Below, piece after piece: positions 8,874 through 18,877 of a stretch of DNA of 64,000 nucleotides (its first letter is position 1; every line of letters starts with the position of its first letter). Location of the stretch: assembly GCA_947496535.1 (NCBI GenBank), contig CANMDE010000003.1, positions 434,001 to 498,000 of the forward strand, in the 5' to 3' direction. The DNA comes from an uncultured Paracoccaceae bacterium. GTDB lineage: Bacteria > Pseudomonadota > Alphaproteobacteria > Rhodobacterales > Rhodobacteraceae. The notes beneath the pieces are model-generated. The model searched no databases, was not told the DNA's origin, and worked only from the letters and a program-made list of their open reading frames with translations. The translations under genes and the position numbers were made by a program.

Positions 8874-10673
8874 ATGACAGACCTTTCGCACATCCGTAAT
8901 TTCTCCATCGTCGCCCATATCGACCACGGGAAATCGACCCTCGCTGACCGCCTGATTCAGTCCACCAACACAGTGGCCGACCGGGATATGAAAGCACAGC
9001 TTCTCGACAGCATGGATATCGAACGCGAACGCGGCATCACCATCAAGGCGAACACCGTCCGCATCGATTATCAGGCGGACAATGGCGAAAAATACGTCCT
9101 CAACCTGATCGACACACCCGGCCACGTCGATTTCGCCTACGAGGTCTCCCGCTCCATGCGCGCGGTCGAAGGCTCGCTGCTCGTCGTGGACAGCACCCAA
9201 GGGGTTGAGGCGCAGACTCTCGCCAATGTCTACCAAGCCATTGATGCGGATCACGAAATTGTCCCCGTCCTGAACAAGATCGACCTGCCCGCCGCCGAAT
9301 GCGACCGTGTGGCCGAACAGATCGAGGACGTGATCGGCATCGACGCATCCGGCGCCATCCAGGTCAGCGCCAAAACCGGCATCGGCATCCATGAAACGCT
9401 CGAAGCCATCGTGAACCTGCTGCCCGCGCCGCAGGGCAACCGCGACGCGCCGCTCAAGGCGATGCTGGTGGACAGCTGGTACGACAGCTACCTTGGCGTC
9501 ATCGTTCTGGTGCGCATCATCGACGGCACCATGAAGAAAAATGACCGCGTCAAATTCATGTCCAACGGCACCGTGCACGGCATCGACAAGATCGGAGTGT
9601 TCCGACCGCAAATGCAGGACGTGGCGGAACTGGGACCGGGCGAAATCGGGTTCATCACCGCCTCCATCAAGCAGGTCCGCGACACGCGGGTCGGCGACAC
9701 GATCACATCCGAACGCAAGGGAACCGAGGTCGCGCTGCCCGGCTTCAAACCCGCCCAGCCGGTCGTCTTCTGCGGGCTATTCCCCGTCGACAGTTCCGAA
9801 TTCGAAGACCTACGGGATGCCATCGAAAAACTGGCCCTGAATGACGCGTCTTTCAGCAACGAGATGGAAACCTCCGCCGCGCTTGGCTTTGGCTTCCGCT
9901 GCGGGTTCCTTGGGCTGCTGCACCTCGAAGTGATCCGCGACCGGATCGAACGTGAATACAATATCGACCTGATCACCACCGCGCCTTCGGTCGTCTACCA
10001 CGTTTACATGCGCGACGGCGAAATGATCGAATTGCACAACCCCGCCGACATGCCCGACATGACCCATGTGGACCATCTGGAAGAGCCGCGGATCAAGGCG
10101 ACCATCCTTGTGCCCGACGAATACCTCGGCGACGTGCTAAAGCTATGTCAGGACCGGCGCGGCGTGCAGCAGGATCTGACCTATGCAGGCTCCCGCGCGA
10201 TGGTTGTCTATGACCTCCCCCTGAATGAAGTTGTGTTCGACTTTTACGACCGGCTGAAATCGGTGACGAAGGGCTATGCCTCTTTCGACTACCAGATGAC
10301 CGGTTACCAAACCGATAACCTCGTCAAAATGTCGGTGCTGGTGAACGACGAACCGGTCGATGCGCTGTCGATGATGGTGCACCGCGACAGGGCCGAGACG
10401 CGGGGCCGCGCGATGGTCGAAAAGCTCAAAGACCTGATCCCCCGCCACATGTTCAAAATCCCGATCCAGGCGGCCATCGGCGGCAAAGTCATCGCCCGCG
10501 AGACGCTATCGGCGCTGCGCAAAGACGTGACGGCTAAATGCTATGGCGGGGATGCCACACGGAAACGCAAACTGCTGGACAAGCAGAAGGCGGGTAAGAA
10601 AAAGATGAGACAATTCGGGAAGGTGGATATCCCACAGGAGGCGTTTATTTCCGCGTTGAAAATGGATGGGTGA
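8874..10673 (+). CDS. lepA: elongation factor 4 (LepA)
   Basis: A 599-residue translational GTPase that acts on ribosomes, with a proposed role in back-translocation or initiation. ATG 8874 is chosen because family proteins begin just before [14 protein letters not shown]; there is no strong ribosome-binding site. G-motifs are AHIDHGKST (G1), the RGITIKAN switch, DTPGH (G3), NKIDLP (G4) and SAKTG (G5). The unique C-terminal domain ends with [20 protein letters not shown], typical of LepA. Two inverted REP-like units begin 7 bp after the stop. Confidence 0.97.
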   Translation: MTDLSHIRNFSIVAHIDHGKSTLADRLIQSTNTVADRDMKAQLLDSMDIERERGITIKANTVRIDYQADNGEKYVLNLIDTPGHVDFAYEVSRSMRAVEGSLLVVDSTQGVEAQTLANVYQAIDADHEIVPVLNKIDLPAAECDRVAEQIEDVIGIDASGAIQVSAKTGIGIHETLEAIVNLLPAPQGNRDAPLKAMLVDSWYDSYLGVIVLVRIIDGTMKKNDRVKFMSNGTVHGIDKIGVFRPQMQDVAELGPGEIGFITASIKQVRDTRVGDTITSERKGTEVALPGFKPAQPVVFCGLFPVDSSEFEDLRDAIEKLALNDASFSNEMETSAALGFGFRCGFLGLLHLEVIRDRIEREYNIDLITTAPSVVYHVYMRDGEMIELHNPADMPDMTHVDHLEEPRIKATILVPDEYLGDVLKLCQDRRGVQQDLTYAGSRAMVVYDLPLNEVVFDFYDRLKSVTKGYASFDYQMTGYQTDNLVKMSVLVNDEPVDALSMMVHRDRAETRGRAMVEKLKDLIPRHMFKIPIQAAIGGKVIARETLSALRKDVTAKCYGGDATRKRKLLDKQKAGKKKMRQFGKVDIPQEAFISALKMDG

Positions 10674-10679
10674 CAACAG

Positions 10680-10752
10680 CGTAGGGTGGGTGAAACCCAC
10701 GCGTCTATAATCACCTTACCAATGCGCGCGCGTGGGTTTCACCCACCCTACG
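10680..10752. repeat. REP-like inverted pair, RAYT-proximal (left)
   Basis: A 24-bp unit at 10680-10703 and its perfect reverse complement at 10729-10752 are separated by 25 bp. Each unit is itself palindromic around gtgggtgaaacccac, with the flank cgtaggg. The right-hand copy encodes the last codons of the RAYT gene (GETHAR). The arrangement is a BIME, two REP units head to head, as expected beside a RAYT transposase. Confidence 0.85.
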
Positions 10753-11202
10753 GAATGACGAATATGGCCATTCTTCTGGGGTGTTAACCAATCCGTGCTT
10801 CACCGGGTTCCACCAACAATAATCCACATGCGCCTGAAAATCGTTGGCGTCTCGTATCGCATGTTCCCAAAACCGCCGCTGCCAAATGCCCCTTTCGCCG
10901 CGCGCTGTTTTGCTGCGGGATGGTTGACCTTTTGCTTTGCAATGCTGTGAAAACTGCCCCTTGATCTTTTTCCATCGTATCGAGAAATCGGCGTCGCCTT
11001 GGGGTAATGTCCATACCGCATGGATATGGTCGGGCAATATGACCATGGCATCACATTTGACTGGATGCTCTCTCACAACCGAAGCGTAGACCGAACGAAG
11101 CAGGTCAATTTCATCCACCAGTGTTGTGGCCGACCGATCCGCAAGAGTGACTGTGAAGAAGTAGGTCCCTCCCGGAACGTAAAGGCGACGATAACGTGAC
11201 AT
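10711..11202 (-). CDS. REP-associated tyrosine transposase (RAYT)
   Basis: A 163-residue Y1/IS200-like transposase of the RAYT group. ATG 11202 is chosen because it starts MSRYRRLYVPGGTYFFTVTL, the normal N-terminus, and gggaggga lies shortly downstream in the coding sequence rather than supporting the longer frame, whose extra codons read through REP DNA. The HUH metal site is DHIHAVW, the conserved RAYT block is WQRRFWEHAIRD, and the candidate catalytic tyrosine is in VDYCWWNPVKHGLV. RAYTs nick single-stranded REP palindromes and are thought to spread them. REP pairs bracket the gene on both sides, and its C-terminal codons lie within one. Confidence 0.88.
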   Translation of the reverse strand: MSRYRRLYVPGGTYFFTVTLADRSATTLVDEIDLLRSVYASVVREHPVKCDAMVILPDHIHAVWTLPQGDADFSIRWKKIKGQFSQHCKAKGQPSRSKTARGERGIWQRRFWEHAIRDANDFQAHVDYCWWNPVKHGLVNTPEEWPYSSFRRVGETHARALVR

Positions 11203-11234
11203 GCGCCGACCTTCGGCCAAGATGGTTAACAAAA

Positions 11235-11299
11235 CGTAGGGTGGGTGAAACCCACGTGCCTTTGAAATGTCGGGCCACGTGGGTTTCACCCACCCTACG
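11235..11299. repeat. REP-like inverted pair, RAYT-proximal (right)
   Basis: A second head-to-head pair: the unit at 11235-11258 and its perfect reverse complement at 11276-11299, with 17 bp between. Both share the core cgtagggtgggtgaaaccca with the left pair but end in cgtg instead of cgcg. The pair lies upstream of the RAYT start on one side and 67 bp before the DksA-like gene on the other. Confidence 0.85.
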
Positions 11300-11365
11300 C
11301 TTGACCCAAATCAAAGCAGCACCACCCACACTGCGCCATTCTCCATCTCCAAAGGAGACCCCTCA

Positions 11366-11680
11366 ATGGACACCAAAAACCAAAAACAACGCCTGCTCGC
11401 CCGCCGTTTGGAAATCACCGGCGACCTACAGAACATCGAAGACCAACTGGACGAAACCCCGTCTAAGGATTGGGAGGACCGCTCGGCCGAGCGGCAGGGG
11501 GATGAGGTGTTGGAGGCACTGGGGAATGCCGAGCTGAATGAGCTCAAACGGATCGATGCGGCCCTCGCTCGGATCGCGGATGGCACCTATGGCGTGTGCC
11601 TGAAATGCGGGAACCCGATTTCTGACGCCCGGCTGGAGCTGCTCCCCGACGCACCACTTTGCAAGAATTGCGCGGCATAG
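11366..11680 (+). CDS. TraR/DksA-family C4 zinc-finger protein
   Basis: A 104-residue DksA/TraR-like protein. ATG 11366 is chosen because aaaggag precedes it by 8 bases. The first two thirds are a helical hairpin rich in Glu, Asp and Lys (about 5-75). A C4 zinc finger follows: CLKCGNP, then CKNC close to the end. Such proteins bind the RNA polymerase secondary channel and modulate promoter response to ppGpp. At 104 residues it is shorter than true DksA (about 150), closer to YbiI/TraR relatives, so its role may be specialised. Confidence 0.85.
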   Translation: MDTKNQKQRLLARRLEITGDLQNIEDQLDETPSKDWEDRSAERQGDEVLEALGNAELNELKRIDAALARIADGTYGVCLKCGNPISDARLELLPDAPLCKNCAA

Positions 11681-11749
11681 GTCTTAACGGCTGGTAAACG
11701 ATTTCAATCGGTGCTGCCATACGTTTTGCCGACGCATGGCCGACCGTTT

Positions 11750-12508
11750 TCAGGCCCCAAGAAACGCCGTCACAGCCGCCTCAAACTCGCGCGGTTTTTC
11801 GGCGTGCAACCAGTGCCCCGCACCCGGTATTTTGGCGAACTTGGCGGCAGGGAATAGGGCCTTGGTCCGGTCCCGATCCTCTCGCTGCACATAGTCTGAC
11901 GCACCCCCCGACAGGAACAGGGTCGGCCCGTCGAACTGCCCGCTGACTGGTGGAAAGCCGATGATCTTGTCCATCTCGGCGGCCAGAACATCAATGTTCA
12001 ACCGCCATTTTTTCACTTTCAGATCAAGGCTTTGCAGCAAAAACTCCGGCACGCCGGGTTCCAGCCCATCCAGCTGCGCCATGGCGTCCGCCCGGCTTGT
12101 AATAGCGGACAGATCGATCCGCCGCATCGCCTCAATCGGGCCCATCTGGCTGTGGGTATACGTCACCGGGGCGATATCTGCGACGACTAACCTGTTGACT
12201 TTGCTAGGCTTTGTCAGCGCCAGCACCATCGCTGCCTTACCCCCCATGGAATGCCCCAACACATCCATCGGTTGGTCGATCACCTCTGCCAGATCACCGG
12301 CCAGGTCTTCGTAAGAATGCGTTTGAAACCAAGGGCTTGCCCCATGGTTGCGCATATCAACGACCACCACGGGCCGCGTTTCCGATAGCCGTTTGGCGAT
12401 CACCCCCCAGTTCCGCGCCGACCCGAAAAGTCCATGCGCAATCAGCAGTGGCCTACCCGTCGGCCCGTCATATCGTACCGTGTTCAACATGCATCTGTTC
12501 GTAGCCAT
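11750..12508 (-). CDS. alpha/beta-hydrolase, YbfF-like esterase
   Basis: A 252-residue soluble esterase-type hydrolase. The oxyanion-hole region is IAHGLFGSARNW, the nucleophile elbow is GHSMGG, and the C-terminal histidine is in GAGHWLHAEKP. HGLFGS and VDMRNHGASP match the YbfF esterase subgroup, which hydrolyses short-chain acyl esters and acyl-CoA in E. coli; the physiological substrate is unknown. ATG 12508 and ATG 12490 are both possible starts and neither has a clear ribosome-binding site. The gene is divergent from the small membrane protein at 12568. Confidence 0.88.
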   Translation of the reverse strand: MATNRCMLNTVRYDGPTGRPLLIAHGLFGSARNWGVIAKRLSETRPVVVVDMRNHGASPWFQTHSYEDLAGDLAEVIDQPMDVLGHSMGGKAAMVLALTKPSKVNRLVVADIAPVTYTHSQMGPIEAMRRIDLSAITSRADAMAQLDGLEPGVPEFLLQSLDLKVKKWRLNIDVLAAEMDKIIGFPPVSGQFDGPTLFLSGGASDYVQREDRDRTKALFPAAKFAKIPGAGHWLHAEKPREFEAAVTAFLGA

Positions 12509-12567
12509 CGTATGCCCGCTTGACCAGAGGGATTGAGAGCGCGGCCCAACCCGATTATCGGGGCAAT

Positions 12568-12936
12568 ATGGCGAACAGTTTGCAAGATCAAGTCAATGAA
12601 ATCAGCGGGTTGATGGAAAAGCAGCTGCGCGTGCGCGGTGCTGATCTGTCAAAGCAAATCCGCAAGGCGGGGCGGTTGTTGCCGCGCGCAGTTCGTCATG
12701 ACGCCCTCTATCTGGCGCAGGCGGTGGTGCTTGCCGATAACCCGAAACTGTTCCGCATGATTGACCGCACCAAGGCCGACAAGGCCCACGCCAATGTGGT
12801 CAGCTTTCTGGAGGGCATCAGCCCACGCGAGCGGATGGCGAACCAATTGCTGGGCGTGACCGCGTCGATCGCGCTAATGATTGTCGCGGTATTCGTTGTG
12901 GGGCTATATGTGCTGGTGAAGCGGGGATTGGTGTAG
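12568..12936 (+). CDS. small C-tail-anchored protein, unknown function
   Basis: A 122-residue protein not assigned to a named family. ATG 12568 starts MANSLQDQVNEISGLMEKQL; the longer frame from 12520 overlaps the divergent promoter. The first 95 residues are polar and helical (LRVRGADLSKQIRKAGRLLP, followed by AVRHDALYLAQAVVLADNPK). Residues about 97-120 form a single hydrophobic helix ending in KRGLV, so it is probably an inner-membrane protein with a cytoplasmic body. It is convergent with glyA, sharing a terminator hairpin. Confidence 0.7.
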   Translation: MANSLQDQVNEISGLMEKQLRVRGADLSKQIRKAGRLLPRAVRHDALYLAQAVVLADNPKLFRMIDRTKADKAHANVVSFLEGISPRERMANQLLGVTASIALMIVAVFVVGLYVLVKRGLV

Positions 12937-12938
12937 GG

Positions 12939-12966
12939 AAACCGCCACATATAGTGCGGCGGTTTT
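12939..12966. terminator. bidirectional terminator between convergent genes
   Basis: Arms aaaccgcc (12939-12946) and ggcggttt (12958-12965) pair perfectly and are followed by a short T-run on the plus strand (tttt); the minus strand gives an equivalent run ttt. It lies between the stop of the small membrane protein and the stop of glyA, serving both. Confidence 0.7.
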
Positions 12967-12978
12967 AAACTACCTACC

Positions 12979-14274
12979 TCAAAGCTCCGGATAAATCGGG
13001 AACTTATCGCAGAGCGCTTCCACTTCGGCGCGCACCTTGGCTTCGACCGCATCGTTGCCCTCAGCCCCGTTGACTGCCAACCCTTCGGTAACTTCCACGA
13101 TCCAGTCAGCAATCTGCCTGAATTCTGGTTCTCCGAAGCCACGGGTTGTTCCTGCCGGTGAGCCGAGCCGGATGCCGGATGTCACCATCGGCTTTTCAGG
13201 GTCAAATGGAATGCCGTTCTTGTTGCATGTAATATGCGCACGGCCGAGCGAGACCTCGGTCGCGTTCCCTTTCACACCTTTCGGCCGCAGGTCGACCAGC
13301 ATCAGGTGGCTGTCAGTTCCGCCGGAAACGATGTCCAGTCCGCCTTTGATTAACTGATCGGCCAAGGCCTGCGCGTTTTTGACGACCTGCTCCTGATAGG
13401 TTTTGAACTCGGGGCGCAGTGCCTCTCCGAAAGCGACAGCCTTGCCCGCGATAACATGCATCAGTGGGCCGCCTTGGATGCCGGGGAAGATGGCTGAGTT
13501 GAATTTCTTCGCCATCGCTTCGTCATTGGTCAGGATCATGCCGCCGCGTGGGCCGCGCAAGGTCTTATGCGTGGTCGTCGTGGCCACATGCGCATGCGGG
13601 AAAGGCGAGGGGTAGAGACCTGTTGCAACAAGCCCTGCGAAATGCGCCATGTCGACTAGCAAATACGCTCCAACGGTATCCGCAATCTCGCGCATTTTTC
13701 CAAAATCGATGATCCGCGGAATGGCAGAACCACCTGCGATGATCATCTTTGGCTTATGCTCGGCGGTCAGGCGGGCAACCTCGTCATAATCCAGCAGGCT
13801 GTCTTCGCGCCGCACGCCATATTGGATGGCGTTGAACCATTTGCCGGACTGGTTGGGCTTGGCCCCATGGGTCAGATGGCCACCGGCATCAAGCGACATG
13901 CCGAGGATCGTGTCGCCGGGCTGCAAGAGCGCCTGAAACACGCCCTGATTGGCTTGAGACCCGGAATTGGGCTGTACATTGGCGAAATCGCAGCCAAACA
14001 ACTGCTTGGCGCGGTCAATGGCCAGGTTTTCGGCCACATCGACGTGCTGGCAGCCACCGTAGTAGCGACGACCCGGATAGCCTTCGGCATATTTGTTGGT
14101 CATCACGCCACCCTGCGCTTCCATCACGGCGGCGGAGACGATGTTTTCGGATGCGATCAGCTCAATCTCATTGCGCTGGCGGCCAAGTTCGGCCTGCATC
14201 GCGGCGTGGAGTTCGGGGTCACGAGTTTCCAGTTTTTCGGTAAAAAAGCCGTTGTCGCGGACGGTGACATTCAT
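12979..14274 (-). CDS. glyA: serine hydroxymethyltransferase
   Basis: A 431-residue PLP enzyme that interconverts serine and glycine while charging tetrahydrofolate with a one-carbon unit. The PLP lysine lies in [16 protein letters not shown]. Other family blocks are [10 protein letters not shown] near the N-terminus, [11 protein letters not shown] and [14 protein letters not shown] 14274 is preceded by aagggggga. Length and ends are normal for the family. No glycine riboswitch was recognised in the leader. Confidence 0.97.
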   Translation of the reverse strand: MNVTVRDNGFFTEKLETRDPELHAAMQAELGRQRNEIELIASENIVSAAVMEAQGGVMTNKYAEGYPGRRYYGGCQHVDVAENLAIDRAKQLFGCDFANVQPNSGSQANQGVFQALLQPGDTILGMSLDAGGHLTHGAKPNQSGKWFNAIQYGVRREDSLLDYDEVARLTAEHKPKMIIAGGSAIPRIIDFGKMREIADTVGAYLLVDMAHFAGLVATGLYPSPFPHAHVATTTTHKTLRGPRGGMILTNDEAMAKKFNSAIFPGIQGGPLMHVIAGKAVAFGEALRPEFKTYQEQVVKNAQALADQLIKGGLDIVSGGTDSHLMLVDLRPKGVKGNATEVSLGRAHITCNKNGIPFDPEKPMVTSGIRLGSPAGTTRGFGEPEFRQIADWIVEVTEGLAVNGAEGNDAVEAKVRAEVEALCDKFPIYPEL

Positions 14275-14460
14275 GGGTGGTCCCCCCTTAAAGGTGCCAA
14301 GAGCAGAAATCTGGCGTTCTCATACCCTATGGATAGACTGTTCTAAAGCACCAAAACGACCATGATCTTTATGAGGACGTCATAACGGTTTCGTATCGGC
14401 AGCTTGCGTTTCGCGTCTGATCGCACCACAACGTGTCGTCACCAAAGGGAATTTACCACC

Positions 14461-15225
14461 ATGCCCCGCCCCAAGATCGCCTTTGACGCCAGCCCTGTGC
14501 CCATTGCGCAAAAGGCGTTGGGCGAACTGGCAGATGTTTATGGTAATGTCCCCAAGGCCGAGGCTGATGTGATCGTGGCGCTGGGCGGTGACGGATTCAT
14601 GTTGCAGACCTTGCATGGCACACAGGAACTTGATGCGCCGGTCTATGGGATGAACCGGGGATCCGTCGGTTTTTTGATGAATGAATTTCATGCCGATGAT
14701 CTTGTGGACCGGCTCAAGGCCGCGGAAGAGGAAATTATCAACCCCCTCGCCATGACCGCCCTTTCTGTGGACGGCGAGATGCATCAGGCGCTCGCGATAA
14801 ACGAGGTGAGCCTGCTGCGTGCGGGTCCGCAAGCGGCAAAGCTGCGGATCACGGTGGATGGCAAGCAACGGATGGATGAGCTGGTTTGCGACGGTGCGTT
14901 AGTCGCGACACCAGCAGGTTCGACTGCCTACAACTATTCGGCCCACGGACCTATTCTGCCCATCGGGTCGGATGTACTGGCCCTGACGGCCATGTCTGCC
15001 TTTCGTCCCCGGCGCTGGCGCGGTGCGCTGTTGCCCAAGCGGGCTGTGGTTCGGTTTGACGTGATCGACGCTGCAAAGCGGCCTGTGATGGCCGAGGCGG
15101 ACGGGAAATCGGTGCGTGACGTAGTGAGTGTAGAGATCCGGTCAGAACCGAGCGTGGCCCATCGGATTTTGTTTGATCCGGGGCATGGGTTGGAGGAGCG
15201 GTTGATCAGGGAGCAGTTTGCTTGA
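14461..15225 (+). CDS. nadK: NAD kinase
   Basis: A 254-residue cytoplasmic kinase making NADP from NAD and ATP. The catalytic motif is [10 protein letters not shown], followed by [13 protein letters not shown] and the substrate loop [19 protein letters not shown] 14461 matches the normal compact N-terminus ([11 protein letters not shown]); the in-frame ATG 57 bp upstream adds only polar residues. It is transcribed divergently from glyA. Confidence 0.94.
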   Translation: MPRPKIAFDASPVPIAQKALGELADVYGNVPKAEADVIVALGGDGFMLQTLHGTQELDAPVYGMNRGSVGFLMNEFHADDLVDRLKAAEEEIINPLAMTALSVDGEMHQALAINEVSLLRAGPQAAKLRITVDGKQRMDELVCDGALVATPAGSTAYNYSAHGPILPIGSDVLALTAMSAFRPRRWRGALLPKRAVVRFDVIDAAKRPVMAEADGKSVRDVVSVEIRSEPSVAHRILFDPGHGLEERLIREQFA

Positions 15226-15322
15226 CGGGGCTGTATTGGATGGCTGGCCTTGAATCTTAAATTACCAGTGCGATACCGCTAAAAATATTGAACAGATCGT
15301 GCTGTTCGTTGGTAACCTGACC

Positions 15323-16003
15323 CTAGTCCTCGCTCTTTGTCAGGTGCCACACCTTCACCTTGTTGGTAGAAGCGCCAGTCGCTTTCTGGTATTCCTCTCG
15401 TGCATCTAATAGCCACCCTTCGCCATTATCGCCAACAATTGCTTGTCTTTCGCTGAAAGCCTTCAAATTGACGAATACTTGGTAAATATCTTTGAAGTTG
15501 AGGTGGCCGTTTTTCTCTTTTCTGGGTCGTCTCTCGCCATGAACTATATTGTCAAGTCTGCCTTTCAGATTGGTGGTTTCTGAGACGCTATTCAGGTTTG
15601 GATAATGGCATAAAGGCGCGCGACCAGATGCAAGCTCTTCAAAACTTGTATTCCAGTCGCTTGGGAACGAAACGGGCCAATTTGAATTCTCTTTTCGTTT
15701 CTTCAAAATTTTATCGAGATCAATAGTCGATCTTTGACTGGTACCCAGAACTCCGTTGTTGACTTGATCAAAGTCAACAACTGCGAAGCAAAGCAGTTCA
15801 ATGCAAATCCTCAGCTGGATGGCCCAGACCTCCTTCTGAAAAGTCTGCGACACAAAACTGGTTCCATCAAGGGCCTGATGCAGTTCCCAAAGTCGGTTTT
15901 GAACTTCCGCCATGTATCCGCTATATGTAGTGGCCATGTAATCGTTCAAATCATCCTTAGGCACTTTATTAGGGTCAATTAGGCCATATCTCAATCTACG
16001 CAT
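15323..16003 (-). CDS. orphan soluble protein, unknown, probably acquired
   Basis: A 226-residue protein not recognised. ATG 16003 is chosen because ggag lies 6-7 bases before it; a TTG 12 bp further upstream is in frame. No signal peptide or clear membrane helix is present. Residues about 55-75 (EVWAIQLRICIELLCFAVVD) form a hydrophobic helix that may pack in a soluble core. The sequence is Lys- and Asn-rich and AT-richer than the flanking nadK and prpE genes, which suggests transfer. An N-terminal helix of the type DLNDYMATTYSGYMAEVQNR followed by a charged basic patch (HGERRPRKEKN) is visible, but no function can be assigned. Confidence 0.7.
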   Translation of the reverse strand: MRRLRYGLIDPNKVPKDDLNDYMATTYSGYMAEVQNRLWELHQALDGTSFVSQTFQKEVWAIQLRICIELLCFAVVDFDQVNNGVLGTSQRSTIDLDKILKKRKENSNWPVSFPSDWNTSFEELASGRAPLCHYPNLNSVSETTNLKGRLDNIVHGERRPRKEKNGHLNFKDIYQVFVNLKAFSERQAIVGDNGEGWLLDAREEYQKATGASTNKVKVWHLTKSED

Positions 16004-16056
16004 CTTATGCTCCAAATGGCGAGATCAGAGCATGGCGACTAAAGGTGAACTTTTGG

Positions 16057-17952
16057 TTAACCTGTTGCCGCATACCCAAGCGGCTTAAGCGCCTCCTCTA
16101 TCTCATCCAAAATCGCCGGATCATCAATCGTGGCGGGCATTTTGAAATCCTGCCCATCCGCGATCTTTACCATCGTGCCCCGTAATATCTTGCCGGACCG
16201 TGTTTTGGGCAGCCTATCCACTACCGCTACCAGTTTAAATGCCGCCACCGGGCCGATTTGGTCTCGGACGCGGGCCACGACCTCTTTGCTGATGTCTTCG
16301 TGGCTGCGCTCGCATCCATTGTTGAGGCAGACAAACCCCATGGGTAGCTGTCCTTTCAGCGCGTCGCTGACCCCGATCACCGCGCATTCGGCCACGTCCG
16401 GATGGGCGGCGAGGACTTCTTCCATCGCGCCCGTCGATAGCCGATGGCCCGCCACGTTGATCACATCGTCGGTTCGCGCCATGATGTAGAGATAACCGTC
16501 TTCGTCGATCATCCCTGCGTCGCCAGTCTCGTAATAGCCGGGGAAGGTGGTGAGGTAGGATTTGACGAAACGCTCTTCAGCATTCCAGAGCGTGGGCAGG
16601 GTGCCCGGGGGTAATGGGAGTTTGACTGCGATGGCCCCTAGCTCACCTGATGGCATCGGATGACCTGCTTCATCAAGGATTTGCACATCGTAGCCGGGCA
16701 TCGCCACAGTGGGTGATCCGATTTTGACTGGCAGCGCCTCTATCCCCGCTGGGTTGCCTGCGATGGTGTAACCTGTTTCGGTCTGCCACCAATGGTCATA
16801 AACTGGAACGTCCATGACCCTTTGTGCCCATTCGATCGTGTCCGGGTCGGCCCGTTCGCCAGCAAGATAAAGTGCGCGGAGGCAGGAGATGTCATAATCC
16901 TTGATCATCTCGCCCTTCGGGTCGTCGCGTTTGATCGCACGAAAGGCCGTCGGGGCGGTGAAGAAGGACCGCACGTTGTGTTCCTGAATGACCCGCCAGA
17001 ACGTGCCAGCATCGGGTGTGCCGACGGGCTTGCCTTCGAAAACAACGGTGGTGTTGCCGTGTATCAGAGGCGCGTAGCAGATGTAGGAATGCCCCACGAC
17101 CCAACCCACATCTGAGGCGGCCCAGAAGACATCGCCGGGGTCGACGTCGTAAATCGCTTTCATGGTCCAGTTCAGTGCCACCAGATGCCCGGCGGTGGGG
17201 CGCACAACGCCTTTGGGTGCGCCAGTGGTCCCAGAGGTGTATAGGATATAGGCCGGGTGATCCCCTTTGACGGGGACGCAATCTGCTGGCGTGACGCCCT
17301 TTTGCACCTCGTGCCAGTCGAAGTCGTACCCCGGTGTCAAATCATAGGGATGCTCTGGTCGTTCCAGAATGATGGTGAAATCAGGTTTGTGCGTCGCGTC
17401 CTCGATCGCCTGATCCAGCAACGGCTTATAAGGGACGATACGTCCCGGTTCTAGCCCGCAGGAGGCCGCAATAATGGCTTTGGGAGTGGCGTCATCGATC
17501 CGAACGGCAAGTTCATGGGCCGCAAAGCCGCCGAAGACTACCGAATGGATCGCCCCCAGACGGGCACAGGCGAGCATCGCGACAAGCGCCTCTGGCACCA
17601 TGGGCATGTAAACGATGACCCGGTCGCCCTTGGTGATCCCCTTATCCCTCAAGGCACCGGCGAGGCTGGCGACTTTTTCTTTGAGTTCGGCATAGGTGAT
17701 CTGAGATTTGGTGCCAGTGATCGGGCTGTCATAAATAATGGCCGCCTGATCGGCGCGCCCGTTTTCGACATGCCTATCGACTGCATTGTAGCAGGTGTTG
17801 ACTTCAGCATCCGTAAACCAGCGGTAAAGTGGTGCTTTACTATCATCCAGCGCCTGAGTGGGAGGTTTGACCCAGTCGATGGATTTTGCCTGGTCCAGCC
17901 AGAAATCCTCGGGCGCATTTTGCCAGGCGGCATAGACATCCGCGTATTTCAT
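16057..17952 (-). CDS. prpE: propionyl-CoA synthetase (acyl-CoA synthetase)
   Basis: A 631-residue adenylate-forming enzyme that activates propionate to propionyl-CoA. The N-terminal ACS domain begins YADVYAAWQNAPEDFW, typical of PrpE. The ATP loop is YTSGTTGAPKGVVR, the A8 region is YETGDAGMIDEDGYLYIMARTDD, and the catalytic lysine is in KTRSGKILRG near the C-terminus. ATG 17952 is preceded by gggagga. Acetyl-CoA synthetase is the main alternative, but the N-terminus and VINVAGHRLSTGAMEE fit PrpE better. Confidence 0.9.
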   Translation of the reverse strand: MKYADVYAAWQNAPEDFWLDQAKSIDWVKPPTQALDDSKAPLYRWFTDAEVNTCYNAVDRHVENGRADQAAIIYDSPITGTKSQITYAELKEKVASLAGALRDKGITKGDRVIVYMPMVPEALVAMLACARLGAIHSVVFGGFAAHELAVRIDDATPKAIIAASCGLEPGRIVPYKPLLDQAIEDATHKPDFTIILERPEHPYDLTPGYDFDWHEVQKGVTPADCVPVKGDHPAYILYTSGTTGAPKGVVRPTAGHLVALNWTMKAIYDVDPGDVFWAASDVGWVVGHSYICYAPLIHGNTTVVFEGKPVGTPDAGTFWRVIQEHNVRSFFTAPTAFRAIKRDDPKGEMIKDYDISCLRALYLAGERADPDTIEWAQRVMDVPVYDHWWQTETGYTIAGNPAGIEALPVKIGSPTVAMPGYDVQILDEAGHPMPSGELGAIAVKLPLPPGTLPTLWNAEERFVKSYLTTFPGYYETGDAGMIDEDGYLYIMARTDDVINVAGHRLSTGAMEEVLAAHPDVAECAVIGVSDALKGQLPMGFVCLNNGCERSHEDISKEVVARVRDQIGPVAAFKLVAVVDRLPKTRSGKILRGTMVKIADGQDFKMPATIDDPAILDEIEEALKPLGYAATG

Positions 17953-18066
17953 TCGTTCCTCCCATTATTTGCCAAAGCATTGCGCAGTCTGTCGAACCGG
18001 GCAAGTCTATTGCGCATGCCTCTCTGGCTCACGGTGGAGATTTTTGATTATTGGAGCTTGAGTTAT

Positions 18067-18870
18067 CTAGGTCGACTTATCTTTGGAATAACGGGTCCAA
18101 TAGTCTTTGATCCATGATACGGGGAAAAAGCCGAATTTTTCAGGTGAACCCCAGTGTTTGAATGGCCCTTGTGCCATGTCCTCGGGGTTCGGGGTGCCAT
18201 GAAAGATTACCACATATCCGTCTGGTCGACGTATGGGGCGGACCAGATTGACAGGGAAGTGGTAAGCGAGGCTTTTCTTGAAACTCAGCATCCAGCCAAT
18301 GGGCCAGTCGTGCCTATCCTTGGCATTATGATGGATGAAATTTTGATCGTTCCGCATGCCCTTCAATTCATCAAGGCTTTTATCGCAGGACATCTGGTAA
18401 AGATGGGTTTGTGTACCGGCGACGTACCCAACGACAGAGGAGTTCGACAAAAGCGGTTTGCCAAAAATAGACGGCATCAGGCGGGGCAGGGTGTCGGGTA
18501 TTTCCCGAATGATATGCAGGCCGCCCTTTGATTTGATCAGATCGAACAGTGGGGACAGGTCCTGAAGGACCACCACATCAACATCCATCATGATAACTGG
18601 CGTACCATCTGGAATGACACCCGGCGCAAACGCAGTCAGTTTCGGCCACATGCCTTTGTGCCAGTCGCCTTTGTCCATGGCAAAAGGTGGGATGTCTTGC
18701 GTCTCAATCCCGGGGACGAGCCCGGTTGGGTCATCGGTGAGACAAACAAACCGAAACGGGCTTTGCATGATATCGCTAAGCGCGTGAAACAGGATATTGG
18801 TGTATTTCGGTGAATATCCCTCGCCCCACTTGAAACAGACAAAGGTCGGGGTGAGCGGGGCAGCAGTCAT
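18067..18870 (-). CDS. glycosyltransferase-like protein with DxD motif
   Basis: A 267-residue protein resembling GT-A fold sugar transferases. MMDVDVVVLQDLSP supplies a DxD metal motif (DVD), preceded by the hydrophobic strand TPVIM as in GT8-like enzymes. ATG 18870 is chosen over TTG 18876; both lie close to ttagg. It starts 7 bp after the maeB stop on the same strand, so it may be expressed by read-through from maeB, although no functional link is evident. No membrane segment is seen. Donor and acceptor are unknown. Confidence 0.7.
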   Translation of the reverse strand: MTAAPLTPTFVCFKWGEGYSPKYTNILFHALSDIMQSPFRFVCLTDDPTGLVPGIETQDIPPFAMDKGDWHKGMWPKLTAFAPGVIPDGTPVIMMDVDVVVLQDLSPLFDLIKSKGGLHIIREIPDTLPRLMPSIFGKPLLSNSSVVGYVAGTQTHLYQMSCDKSLDELKGMRNDQNFIHHNAKDRHDWPIGWMLSFKKSLAYHFPVNLVRPIRRPDGYVVIFHGTPNPEDMAQGPFKHWGSPEKFGFFPVSWIKDYWTRYSKDKST

Positions 18871-18877
18871 GGTCAAC

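Noticed and set aside
14275..14460. glyA/nadK divergent leader as a possible glycine riboswitch
   Set aside because: No tandem aptamer pattern or conserved core could be recognised.
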